A program made the translations under genes and the position numbers. The notes beneath the pieces were generated by a model. That model was not told the DNA's origin, made no database searches, and saw nothing but the letters and a program-made list of their open reading frames with translations. Source: Cognatundibacterium luofuense (GTDB lineage: Bacteria > Pseudomonadota > Gammaproteobacteria > Burkholderiales > Burkholderiaceae_D). From it: a DNA stretch of 64,000 nucleotides. Shown here piece by piece: positions 27,040 to 35,442 of the stretch. The stretch is from contig NZ_JAGSPN010000001.1 of the NCBI RefSeq assembly GCF_018139685.1, positions 62,001 to 126,000 of the forward strand. Reading direction: 5' to 3'. Numbering within the stretch: the first letter of the stretch is position 1; each line of letters opens with the position of its first letter.

Positions 27040-28050
27040 TCAGGGATTGAACCAGCGGCGTACAGCTTGCTCCTGCAAGCGCAGCCGCCGTGGACCGCTG
27101 GCTTGCCAGCTCTGGTAACCGCAGCTCGCGCGCATTAAAAAATCCAGCCAGGAAGTATGACGCCGTAATACGCGGTGCAGCCGGTGTTCAGCAACCGGAT
27201 TAAACATGCCCAGTCTGGAAAATAACTGGCGCGGATTTTTTTTGACCCACAGCCACGAACCCATTTCCAGCGTCAGTGGCAGAAAACAATGCTGCGGCTG
27301 TTGCAGCGCTTCCAGATATAAATAATCCCAGATATCACCATGCGTGCGGTATTGCAGGCTTTGTGGCTCGAACAGATAACGGTGACTGGGGTGAGTTTGT
27401 TCAAATAATTCTTCCAGCGCGATGACTTCGGCCAGATGCGGAATCGGATCTGCCGTATGTGCCAGCGGAAACCAGACGCGGTCACGCAAGCCAAAGCCGG
27501 AATGGCAATCGATGGCCAGACTGAATGGACGCCCCATCAGCTCCTGACGGACAGTTTCCGCCAGCACCAGATTTTCGGCTTCCATTTCCTGTCCGGCGGG
27601 GCCGCGATACCACGGCAGGATCTTGCTGACGCGGTGCCCGCCCAGCAGCAACGGTACTTTTTCGCGCGCTTCCACCGGTGAGTTACGCATCAGATCGACC
27701 CCGTTCGGGTTAGCGCGCGTACCCAGCCACATGCCGCCGGGATTGATGAGAGGAATAAACACAATCCGGATATGTTCCAGCATATGCTGCAGACTCACAT
27801 CCCAGCGCAGGCGCGATAAGGTGCCGCGCAGAAATGCCAGTAATACCTGAGTACCGATGCGTTCCAGTCCGTGTATGCCGCCGAAAAAGCCAATCGCAGG
27901 CAGTGAAGGATCCGGATTGCCGAGCGCAATTTTATACACCGGAAAACGCTTATGTTTCGTCAGTACATGACAAAGCACACTGACATCAGCATGGTGCCCT
28001 GACTGATGCAGGATGGTTTCCAGTTCACGTAATTCAGGCAGTGATGGCAT
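27040..28050 (-). CDS. M14-like zinc carboxypeptidase / succinylglutamate desuccinylase-like protein
   Basis: 336 residues from the ATG at 28050; the frame runs about 30 codons further up, but those residues look non-coding and no good Shine-Dalgarno is visible at either start. GFFGGIHGLERIG has the HxxE zinc pair (His60, Glu63) and AIDCHSGFG the third His, placing it in the M14/AstE-AspA superfamily. PLTLEMGSWLWVKKNPRQLF is near the expected catalytic Glu. These enzymes remove acyl or amino-acid groups; substrate unknown. Confidence 0.75.
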   Translation of the reverse strand: MPSLPELRELETILHQSGHHADVSVLCHVLTKHKRFPVYKIALGNPDPSLPAIGFFGGIHGLERIGTQVLLAFLRGTLSRLRWDVSLQHMLEHIRIVFIPLINPGGMWLGTRANPNGVDLMRNSPVEAREKVPLLLGGHRVSKILPWYRGPAGQEMEAENLVLAETVRQELMGRPFSLAIDCHSGFGLRDRVWFPLAHTADPIPHLAEVIALEELFEQTHPSHRYLFEPQSLQYRTHGDIWDYLYLEALQQPQHCFLPLTLEMGSWLWVKKNPRQLFSRLGMFNPVAEHRLHRVLRRHTSWLDFLMRASCGYQSWQASGPRRLRLQEQAVRRWFNP

Positions 28051-28352
28051 GAGCAAAACGCATTTCAAATGGAATTTGTACCGTGCCGCAGGTAGCCAGC
28101 TAATCCGGTTTTTGCAAGCGTTTGCATTGTACGTGCGCCGCATTGGTGCAACCGGAGGATACCCATTGTGGCATTAATGGCGGTGTTTGTTCAGTTTTGT
28201 TGTCGGTTTGCCTCAGCTTTGTGCAGCCTGGCTCAGGAAAAACAGTCCGTTTCTGTTCTTGGTGTGAAGCCGGCTGGCATTCTGTTTGCTTTCCATTGTT
28301 GGTATGCAGTAAGTGATTTTTATCGGGTAACAGATTTTTCCGGAGACCAGTG
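28051..28352. other. Intergenic gap between divergent genes
   Basis: About 300 bases between the reverse peptidase gene and the forward GNAT gene. It probably holds both promoters. I see no palindrome, RNA gene or convincing coding frame, only short unsupported frames. Confidence 0.5.
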
Positions 28353-28970
28353 ATGAGCGCAGATAGTCAGTCGGCGGTGAGCAATGCATTCAGTTCGCAC
28401 GCTTTGTCTTTTACATACAGTGAATTCGATGCGGCCGCCATTCAGGCTTATCTGCCGCAGTTGATTCAGTTGCTGACGGACTGTGTGCTGCATGGGGCTT
28501 CAGTCGGATTTATGGCAGACCTGACAGAAGAAAAAGCCGCTGCGTTCTGGCACAAAGTACAGACGGGTGTCGCCACCGGTGAGCGTCGTTTGTGGGTGGC
28601 GCTGGATGCGCAGCGCAGGCTGGCGGGCACCGTACAGCTGATCACCGACATGCCGGATAACCAGCCGCACCGTGCTGAAATCGCCAAGCTGCTGGTGTTC
28701 AGTCATCAGCGCAGAAAAGGTATTGCACGGGCGCTGATGCTGCATGCGCAGCAGGAGGCGCGGGCAGTCGGAAAAAGCTTACTGGTGCTGGATACAGAAA
28801 CCGGCAGTGCGGCTGCACTGCTGTATCGCAGTCTGGGCTGGCAGGTCGGCGGACACATTCCGGGATACGCCCGTCTGCCATCCGGGCCGCTGGCTGGAAC
28901 CAGCATTTTCTATATGGTGTTAAAAGCAGGAAATTCGGCAAAACCGTCTTTTTTCTGCCATATTGGTTAA
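28353..28970 (+). CDS. GNAT-family acetyltransferase
   Basis: 205 residues from the ATG at 28353 with GGAG eight bases upstream. The acetyl-CoA loop is in KLLVFSHQRRKGIARALMLHAQQEARAVGKS, close to the QxxGxG/A pattern. Later strands LLVLDTETGSAAALLYRSLGWQVGGHIPGYARLPSG are typical of acetyltransferases on small polar substrates. The family includes antibiotic- and amine-modifying enzymes; nothing nearby identifies the substrate. Confidence 0.8.
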   Translation: MSADSQSAVSNAFSSHALSFTYSEFDAAAIQAYLPQLIQLLTDCVLHGASVGFMADLTEEKAAAFWHKVQTGVATGERRLWVALDAQRRLAGTVQLITDMPDNQPHRAEIAKLLVFSHQRRKGIARALMLHAQQEARAVGKSLLVLDTETGSAAALLYRSLGWQVGGHIPGYARLPSGPLAGTSIFYMVLKAGNSAKPSFFCHIG

Positions 28971-29041
28971 CGGGCTCCGACGGAGTATTTCCGAAACGGA
29001 AGTTGATACGACGTTGGTATTCCGGCTGATAAGGAGGGGAA

Positions 29042-29314
29042 ATGGATAACCTGAAAATTGACCGTGCGCTGGAATACGTCAAGCAAATCACCGAAAAAAA
29101 CCACGGCGATTTGCCGGACTGGAACCGCTATCAGGACATGGTCAAAAACCTGCTTTCAGATCCTTCCGACCGGCGCTTTAAAATGCCGCACGAATACTAT
29201 TACGCATTTCTGCGTGCCAAAGGGATGACCCATGAAGAGTGTCTGGAACGTATGGGTTTACCGGTACGTAAGAAAGCGCCGACGGAGAAAAAAAGTTTCT
29301 GGAAATTCTGGTAA
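29042..29314 (+). CDS. Small conserved protein of unknown function (copy A)
   Basis: 90 residues with a near-perfect AAGGAGGGG ribosome binding site. Charged N-terminal helix, central FKMPHEYYYAFLRAKGMTHEECLERMGL, and a basic linker ending in KSFWKFW. It is a clear paralogue of the 92-residue protein at 30359 (same core FKMPxEYYYA, GxTHxECLxRMGL, and FWKFW tail). The core looks like a small helical domain; the aromatic tail may anchor it to a membrane or partner. Family not recognised. It is followed by an AIM24-like gene. Confidence 0.8.
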   Translation: MDNLKIDRALEYVKQITEKNHGDLPDWNRYQDMVKNLLSDPSDRRFKMPHEYYYAFLRAKGMTHEECLERMGLPVRKKAPTEKKSFWKFW

Positions 29315-29422
29315 ATGATCCGGTAAATCTGCGCTGCGATTACCGTCCTCAAATGCATGCTGCCTGCCTACAATGCGCAGCGTGTACAGAACGCCTGCAC
29401 AGGCAATTTTGAGGAGACCGGA

Positions 29423-30211
29423 ATGGCAATGGATGTGGTGGATTATCGTGTTTATGGCGATGACATGCAGTTTGTGGAAATCGAACTCGATCCCGGTGAA
29501 GCGGCGATCGGTGAGGCCGGTACCATGTTCTACATGGAAGACGGCATCCGGATGGAAACCATATTCGGTGACGGTTCTGCCAGCCAGAGCGGTATCTTCG
29601 GCAAGTTGCTGGGGGCGGGCAAACGTCTGGTGACGGGAGAAAGCCTGTTCACTACCCTTTATACCAATCAGGACAGCTTTACCAAGCGCCGCGTCGCTTT
29701 CGGTGCTAACTATCCGGGCAAGATTGTGCCTATGGATTTGTCCCAGCTTGGCGGCACGCTGATGTGCCAGAAGGAAGCCTTCCTGTGCGCTGCACGCGGT
29801 GTTTCGCTGGGCATCGGTTTCCAGCGCAAACTGGGTGCGGGTTTCTTTGGTGGCGAAGGTTTTATTCTGCAAAAGCTGGAAGGTGACGGCATGGCTTTTA
29901 TCCACGCCGGTGGCACCATCATTGAGAAAACCCTGCAACCGGGTCAGGTTCTGCGTGTGGATACCGGCTGCGTGGCTGCGTTCACACCGGATGTGGATTT
30001 CGATATTCAGTTTGTCGGTGGCGTTAAAACGGCCTTGTTTGGCGGTGAAGGCATTTTCTTTGCCACACTGCGCGGACCGGGCAAAGTCTGGCTGCAATCG
30101 CTGCCATTCTCCCGTCTGGCGAATCAGATTGTCAGCACCGCCATGGGTGGCAGTAAATCTGAACAGGGTTCGGTGCTCGGTAGTTTCGGCAATATGTTTG
30201 AAAAAGACTGA
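29423..30211 (+). CDS. TIGR00266/AIM24-family protein
   Basis: 262 residues from the ATG at 29423 (GAGGAGACC upstream). The single beta-rich AIM24 domain has [25 protein letters not shown] near the N-terminus, [22 protein letters not shown] in the middle and [15 protein letters not shown] at the end. Bacterial members are often found with stress or envelope genes; the yeast namesake acts in mitochondrial inner-membrane organisation. Biochemical role unknown. Flanked on both sides by paralogous small genes and followed by a strong terminator. Confidence 0.88.
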   Translation: MAMDVVDYRVYGDDMQFVEIELDPGEAAIGEAGTMFYMEDGIRMETIFGDGSASQSGIFGKLLGAGKRLVTGESLFTTLYTNQDSFTKRRVAFGANYPGKIVPMDLSQLGGTLMCQKEAFLCAARGVSLGIGFQRKLGAGFFGGEGFILQKLEGDGMAFIHAGGTIIEKTLQPGQVLRVDTGCVAAFTPDVDFDIQFVGGVKTALFGGEGIFFATLRGPGKVWLQSLPFSRLANQIVSTAMGGSKSEQGSVLGSFGNMFEKD

Positions 30212-30244
30212 GTTCTCCGTCGTACTGCTTGATCTCCCTTTTTA

Positions 30245-30269
30245 CCGCCGTTGTTACGGCGGTTTTTTT
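30245..30269 (+). terminator. Rho-independent terminator after the AIM24-family gene
   Basis: CCGCCGT (30245-30251) pairs with ACGGCGG (30256-30262) around a TTGT-like loop, followed by seven T. This closes the unit of copy A plus AIM24 and separates it from copy B. Confidence 0.92.
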
Positions 30270-30358
30270 GTTGTATGCAGCGCAAAGCCGGTGAAGATTA
30301 GCGCATACCGTGTGGCGAAAAAGGTAAGCTTAACGCTTGCCCCGATTCTGAGTCCGGT

Positions 30359-30637
30359 ATGGATACGCTGATCATTGATCAGGCGATGGCTTTTGTGCGG
30401 CGCCTGAAAGACAAAAATCATGATGAAGTTCCTGAGTGGCAGGATTATCAGGAACTGGTGAAGGCGCATTTGCCGAATCCGTTTAACCTGCGCTTCAAAA
30501 TGCCGCAGGAGTACTACTACGCATGGCTGCGCGGTAAAGGCCTGACGCATCAGGAATGCCTGATCAGAATGGGCTTAATCGGCGACACCGTTCCCGACGA
30601 TACCGGCAAAAAACCGTTCTGGAAGTTCTGGGTCTGA
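30359..30637 (+). CDS. Small conserved protein of unknown function (copy B)
   Basis: 92 residues. Same layout as the protein at 29042: N-terminal helix DTLIIDQAMAFVRRLKDKNH, core FKMPQEYYYAWLRGKGLTHQ, and a C-terminal PFWKFWV, with a slightly longer linker. About half of the positions agree, with one or two small gaps, so the duplication is old. No strong Shine-Dalgarno is seen before the ATG. It follows the AIM24 terminator and must have its own promoter. Confidence 0.78.
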   Translation: MDTLIIDQAMAFVRRLKDKNHDEVPEWQDYQELVKAHLPNPFNLRFKMPQEYYYAWLRGKGLTHQECLIRMGLIGDTVPDDTGKKPFWKFWV

Positions 30638-30810
30638 GCTTTAAGAGCTGCCCCAACCGCGCAAACTGCGCACGATGTGCCGGAACGTCTTTCATCCATA
30701 CCGCTTGAATATTCTCTGACAAACACTATCTGCATAACAGGCAGCGGTGCTTACTTCCTTCTGCACCTTGCTTTCACTCCCCAGCCATCATCGCCAGCGG
30801 GCCATTTTTT

Positions 30811-30833
30811 CCGGCAATGCGCGCCGGTTTTTT
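30811..30833 (+). terminator. Terminator-like hairpin just before a small gene
   Basis: CCGGC (30811-30815) pairs with GCCGG (30823-30827), then six T (30828-30833). It is 170 bases after copy B but only 13 bases before the next start codon. It either ends copy B transcription, or acts as an attenuator in the leader of the downstream gene. Confidence 0.7.
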
Positions 30834-30846
30834 GATGGAGTTATGC

Positions 30847-31182
30847 ATGCAAACACCAGATCACACAGCCACTCTGGCCGGAATTAATCAGAAAATTCTC
30901 AGCGAGGGCGAGCAATTACCACTCGTGATGCTGAAGGATGGCAGTCGCGTACAAACCGGTACGGTGGCAACCATGCTTGTCAATATTTTGCTTTATAACC
31001 AGGGGCAGCGCGGACAAGTGGAGCAGGAGTTGCGCTGTGCGATTCCTACCCTTTTCAAGGTCGGACTGTTCGATTTATTCCCGCCGGAAGACTGGATCGC
31101 CGGTGCTAATCCCGGACGCCGGTATGTGGGCCAGCTGGCGCAGACGTGGCTGACAGAGAATGCCGGAGCCAGCCCGGCCTGA
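30847..31182 (+). CDS. Small hypothetical protein
   Basis: 111 residues from the ATG at 30847, with GGAG seven bases upstream; in-frame ATGs at 30835 and 30817 are possible, but the latter is inside the terminator-like hairpin. No signal peptide. A segment RVQTGTVATMLVNILLYNQGQRGQVEQELRCAIPTLFKVGLFDLFPPEDW looks like a compact helical domain. Family not recognised. It stands alone before the reverse gshA gene. Confidence 0.6.
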   Translation: MQTPDHTATLAGINQKILSEGEQLPLVMLKDGSRVQTGTVATMLVNILLYNQGQRGQVEQELRCAIPTLFKVGLFDLFPPEDWIAGANPGRRYVGQLAQTWLTENAGASPA

Positions 31183-31431
31183 CGCAGCCAGCGTGGTGTA
31201 AGGGGGCTCCCTATGGCCTGTATTATGCAAATATCGTCATTTGTATTTTTGGGACGATCAGAGTTTCTGCCGACGACCGCCAGATCGCTATGCAGAACTC
31301 CGCATTCTGGTCAAAAACAGCTCAAAAACAGACTAAAAACAGGTCAGCACAGACCGGAAACCGCGCTTTCAGGCAGTGTCAGCACGTGCAGTCGCAGGTT
31401 TGCGGTTCAGGTGGTATGCGGCAGGCGGGCG

Positions 31432-31457
31432 GGCTGCAGGTGTTTCAGCCTGCAGCC
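31432..31457 (-). other. Hairpin after gshA
   Basis: GGCTGCAGG (31432-31440) pairs with CCTGCAGCC (31449-31457) with an 8-base loop, 11 bases past the gshA stop. No U-tract follows on either strand, so it is at best a weak terminator. The rest of 31183-31468 shows no gene. Confidence 0.5.
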
Positions 31458-31468
31458 ATCAGAGTGAC

Positions 31469-33064
31469 TTACTCGTCGCAGCAAAGCTGCTCAGAAGTGC
31501 GGGAGCGGTAATCCTGAATAAAGCTGTCAAAGTCACCGCTTTGCTGTTGCTCGATGGTGCTTTGTTCCTGCAATGATTTGTGTGCTGCCGCAGTGAAGCT
31601 TTGGGTTTGTTCCGCTGATAAAGGACGGTCACGGAATTGCTGTGCCAGTTGCTGGCTTTGCGCCAGACCAAAGCGCAGATAGGAATTGCCGTGCGCTGTC
31701 ATGGCTTTCAGCACTTGCGCTGACGGCGTCAGATCCGGATTGTCCAGACGCGCTTTCTGCACTGCCAGACTGTCACGATGCGCGCTGCCGCCATGCTGCT
31801 GATCAAGCAAGGCTGCCACCGGCTCCATCGCAGCGATCAGATCCAGTCCCCATGCCTGCAGGCTGACCTGCGCGTCACCGCGCTGCAACTGCAGACCCGG
31901 ACGACGGCCTTCACGCACGGTGGCGCTGAAGTTAGCCTGATTGATACTGCCTTCGGCTTCACTGGTCAGCGGACTGTCCTGCAAGGCGCAATAGGTCAGG
32001 AAGACATCGAGGAAACGCGCGGTTTCCAGACTGATGCCGAGCGGATCAAACGGATTCACATCCATGCAGCGCACCTCGATGTACTGCACACCGCGCGCGC
32101 ACAAGGCTTCCACGGCACGTTCGCCGCTGCGTATCACTTGCTTAGGACGTATCGTCGCGTAAAACTCGTTTTCAATCTGCAGCACATTGGTATTGATCTG
32201 CACCCATTCGCCGTTTTTCTGCGTGCCGATCGCTTCATACGGCGGATACGGTTTACGCACCGCTTTGGACAGGCTGCGCATATATTCGAGCAGCGTGTTA
32301 TACGGCGGCACCAGACCATCCTGCGCATTATTCTGATAGCCGAGATCGCTCATGCGCAGACTGGTTGCATACGGCAGATACAGCGTATCGTCTGAAAGTG
32401 TTTCCAGCGTATGCGGTGCGCCGCGCAGGAAGCTGCGCGGAATCGCCGGAGAAGCGCCGAACAGATACATCAGCAGCCAGCTGAAACGGTGGAAATTACG
32501 GATCAGCGCCACATAGCTTTCTGATTGCAGATACTGCGCATCACCGCGGCGTCCTTCGGCTTTGCTGATGATTTTCCAGACTTCCGGCGACAGCGAAAAA
32601 TTGTAGTGAATACCGGCAATGCACTGCATGGTTTTTCCGTAGCGCAATGCCAGACCACGGCGGTACACATGCTTGATCATGCCGATATGGGATGTGCCGT
32701 ACCAGGCAATCGGAATCGCTTCTTCCGACGGCAGTTCGCCGGGCATGGACTGGCTCCACAGCATTTCCTCACCCAGATTAGCGTGTACAAAACGGTGAAC
32801 CTGATCGAGGCGCTCCAGCGCTGCAGAAATATCCGGCAGCGCTGGGGTAATGAATTCCAGTAAGGCTTCCGCGTAATCGGTGGTGATTTCCGGATGCGTC
32901 AGCGTCGCGCCCAGCGCCACCGGATGCGGGCGCAACGAGAGCGCACCATCATCCTGACGGACGCGCAGTGTTTCGCGCTCGATGCCGCGCAAGCCCTCGC
33001 CCAGAACATGCAAATGTTCAGGCTGGCTCAGCAGGGCAAGACGTTCAGTTAATAATTTGCTCAC
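31469..33064 (-). CDS. gshA: Glutamate-cysteine ligase
   Basis: 531 residues, close to the length of the proteobacterial class I enzyme. First step of glutathione synthesis: ATP-dependent joining of glutamate and cysteine. RGIERETLRV near residue 30 is the family's ATP/metal strand, followed by YAEALLEFITPALPDI, HIGMIKHVYRRGLALRYGK and YIEVRCMDVNPFDPLGI. gshB is not in the window. The start is the ATG at 33064. Confidence 0.95.
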   Translation of the reverse strand: MSKLLTERLALLSQPEHLHVLGEGLRGIERETLRVRQDDGALSLRPHPVALGATLTHPEITTDYAEALLEFITPALPDISAALERLDQVHRFVHANLGEEMLWSQSMPGELPSEEAIPIAWYGTSHIGMIKHVYRRGLALRYGKTMQCIAGIHYNFSLSPEVWKIISKAEGRRGDAQYLQSESYVALIRNFHRFSWLLMYLFGASPAIPRSFLRGAPHTLETLSDDTLYLPYATSLRMSDLGYQNNAQDGLVPPYNTLLEYMRSLSKAVRKPYPPYEAIGTQKNGEWVQINTNVLQIENEFYATIRPKQVIRSGERAVEALCARGVQYIEVRCMDVNPFDPLGISLETARFLDVFLTYCALQDSPLTSEAEGSINQANFSATVREGRRPGLQLQRGDAQVSLQAWGLDLIAAMEPVAALLDQQHGGSAHRDSLAVQKARLDNPDLTPSAQVLKAMTAHGNSYLRFGLAQSQQLAQQFRDRPLSAEQTQSFTAAAHKSLQEQSTIEQQQSGDFDSFIQDYRSRTSEQLCCDE

Positions 33065-33466
33065 GTTGTTCCTTTTTTATTCTGTTTATGTCACGAAACG
33101 CCTAAGCATAGCCGAAATTTAAAATTCGCATCGGGAACGGGCATTTTGTTATGTTTCAGATCATGAAGTGCCGGAATAAAAATACTTATGTTCCTCCGTA
33201 ATTGTGTCGGGTAGATGTCAGATCATCGATCACGGGAAAGCGGGTTGTATTTCCGCATCAGTTTTCTGTTTCATTTTTATGATCAGCCTGTTTGTGAAAT
33301 CAGCACAAATAAAAATTTAACTGTGCAAAATGAAACATAAAAGGAACCAAACCGCATCAGAAGCAGACAAATCATCATGCAAAGCTCATATGATGGCAAC
33401 TCTCCTGAATCAACAGGTGGCGATGCAATGGTGATGCCTCACGGCGATTTCTGATCGGATTCTGAC
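33065..33466. promoter_or_regulatory. AT-rich divergent promoter region between gshA and macA
   Basis: About 400 bases, richer in A+T than the neighbours. It contains an inverted pair TGTTTCATTTT (33267-33277) and AAAATGAAACA (33327-33337) 49 bases apart, plus a related ATGTTTCAGATCAT near 33150. These could be operator half-sites. A 25-codon frame at 33377 lacks a ribosome binding site and is not called. No RNA gene seen. Confidence 0.4.
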
Positions 33467-34708
33467 ATGCAAATTTTCACGAAAAAACGGGTTATCGTGG
33501 CAGCGGTATTGCTGGCACTGGGTGGTGGTGCAGTGGTGATGATGAAATCGTCGCCTGATAAAGCCAAAGAGCAGTTGCCGCGTTACCGCACGGCCGTTGT
33601 GGATACCGGTAACCTGACCCAGACTGTTACTGCCAGCGGCACGCTGAATCCGGTGGCGCTGGTCAACGTCGGTTCGCAGGTGTCCGGTCAGGTTTCTGAA
33701 CTGAACGCTGACTTTAATGACCGCGTCAAAAAAGGGCAGGTCTTGCTGAAGCTGGACCCGACTATTTTCAATGCACAGGTGAAACAGGCGGAGGCCAGTC
33801 TGGCATCTGCGGAAGCGAACCGCCGTCTGGCGCAGGCCAATCTGGAACGTAACCAGCGTTTGCAGGCACAGAATTTTGTGTCCGGTTCCGCCATGGATCA
33901 GAGTAAGCGTGAACTGGAAGTGGCGGATGCCAATATCAAAGTCGCGCGTGCGCAGCTGGATAATGCGGTGGCGAATCTAAATAACAGCGTGATCCGTTCG
34001 CCGATTGATGGCGTGATCATCAAACGGACGATCGATATCGGTCAGACGGTGGCGGCCGCTTTCCAGACGCCGAATCTGTTTCAGATCGCCCGTGATCTGA
34101 CCAAAATGCAGATCGATACCAATGTTTCTGAGGCCGATGTCGGTGCGCTGCGAGATGGCTTGCCAGCCCGTTTTGTGGTCGATGCTTATCCTGACCGCGA
34201 GTTTGAAGCGACGCTGCGCCAGTTCCGTCTGGCTGCCAATGTACAGCAAAACGTGGTGACGTATAACGTGGTGCTGGATGTTGATAATAAAGATGAATTG
34301 CTGAAACCGGGCATGACCGCGCAGGTGCGGGTGGTGGTTGGTCAGCGTCAGAATGTATTACGGATTCCGACCGCTGCCCTGCGTTTCAAACTCAGCGATG
34401 AAGAACAGGCCAAAGAAAACAAGCGTAAAGAAGCAACTGCCAGCGCTTCCGCTTCGGCAGTTGCAGCCGCGGCCAGTGCCAGTAAAACGGCAGCGAGCGA
34501 TGCCGATGATGATATCGGCTTCCGCTCACGCCGTGACCAGACCCGTACTTTTAAAGTATACAAATTAGATGATAAAAATCAGGCAGTGCCGGTGGATATT
34601 CAGATCGGTCTGTCGAATTTCCGTTTTACCGAAGTGCTGAAAGGTGATCTGAAAGCCGGTGAAAAAGTGATTATCCGCTCTGCCGCCAAAAACGGGGAAA
34701 ACGGATGA
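33467..34708 (+). CDS. macA: MacA-like periplasmic adaptor of a tripartite efflux system
   Basis: 413 residues. A single N-terminal membrane anchor (KRVIVAAVLLALGGGAVV) is followed by lipoyl-like halves (NVGSQVSGQVSELNADFNDRVKKGQVLLKLD and VIRSPIDGVIIKRTIDIGQTV), an alpha-hairpin between them, and a beta-barrel domain. RND/MacA-type membrane-fusion protein that links an inner-membrane ABC transporter to an outer-membrane channel. Odd point: residues 323-347 are a Ser/Ala-rich insert ending in Asp repeats, in the membrane-proximal region. Overlaps the ATPase gene by four bases. Confidence 0.9.
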   Translation: MQIFTKKRVIVAAVLLALGGGAVVMMKSSPDKAKEQLPRYRTAVVDTGNLTQTVTASGTLNPVALVNVGSQVSGQVSELNADFNDRVKKGQVLLKLDPTIFNAQVKQAEASLASAEANRRLAQANLERNQRLQAQNFVSGSAMDQSKRELEVADANIKVARAQLDNAVANLNNSVIRSPIDGVIIKRTIDIGQTVAAAFQTPNLFQIARDLTKMQIDTNVSEADVGALRDGLPARFVVDAYPDREFEATLRQFRLAANVQQNVVTYNVVLDVDNKDELLKPGMTAQVRVVVGQRQNVLRIPTAALRFKLSDEEQAKENKRKEATASASASAVAAAASASKTAASDADDDIGFRSRRDQTRTFKVYKLDDKNQAVPVDIQIGLSNFRFTEVLKGDLKAGEKVIIRSAAKNGENG

Positions 34709-35442
34709 GCACCGACCTGATCACGATTCGTGATATCCGTAAAAGTTATTTTTCCGGTGGCATAGAAACCCCGGTGCTGCACGGTTTGAATATACAGATA
34801 CCGCACGGCGATTTTGTCGCGGTGATGGGACAGTCCGGCTCCGGTAAATCCACACTGATGAATATTCTCGGTTGTCTGGATCAGGCCAGTTCCGGCGTGT
34901 ATCTGCTGAATGGCAATGACACACTGACCTTATCGCGTGCCGAACTGGCCAGAGTGCGGAATCAGACAATCGGTTTTGTGTTTCAGAGTTTCAACCTGAT
35001 CAAGCGGATGAGCATCGCTGAAAACGTGGCGCTGCCACTGATTTACGCCGGTGCCGGTCGCGATAAAGCACGCAAAAAAGCCTTGCAGGAACTGGAGCGC
35101 GTCGGACTGGCCGAATTTGCGAAACGGATGCCGAATCAATTGTCCGGTGGTCAGCAGCAGCGTGTCGCCATCGCCCGTGCGCTGGTTGCGGATCCTCCGC
35201 TGATTCTGGCGGATGAACCGACCGGTAATCTGGATACCCGTACCAGCATCGATATCATGCAATCGTTCCAGCAATTAAACAAAGAGCGCGGGATCACGAT
35301 CGTGCTGGTCACGCATGAGCCGGATATTGCGGCCTATGCGAAGCGCCTGGTGCGGCTGAAAGACGGGCTGGTGTTATACGATGGTCCGGCGGCAGAAGGT
35401 TTACGCCAGCTGGCGGCCTCGCATTTTACGGAGGAAGTATGA
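34705..35442 (+). CDS. MacB-type ABC transporter ATP-binding protein
   Basis: 245 residues. Walker A GQSGSGKST, Q-loop VFQSFNLI, signature LSGGQQQR, Walker B LILADEPTG and switch His VTHEP are all intact. LolD/MacB class of nucleotide-binding subunit. In E. coli MacB the ATPase and permease are one chain; here they are two genes. Four-base overlaps on both sides indicate translational coupling with the adaptor and the permease. Confidence 0.93.
   Translation: MSTDLITIRDIRKSYFSGGIETPVLHGLNIQIPHGDFVAVMGQSGSGKSTLMNILGCLDQASSGVYLLNGNDTLTLSRAELARVRNQTIGFVFQSFNLIKRMSIAENVALPLIYAGAGRDKARKKALQELERVGLAEFAKRMPNQLSGGQQQRVAIARALVADPPLILADEPTGNLDTRTSIDIMQSFQQLNKERGITIVLVTHEPDIAAYAKRLVRLKDGLVLYDGPAAEGLRQLAASHFTEEV

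Noticed and set aside
33377-33454. 25-codon frame upstream of macA
   Set aside because: No ribosome binding site and no sign of a leader peptide (no codon runs or attenuator).
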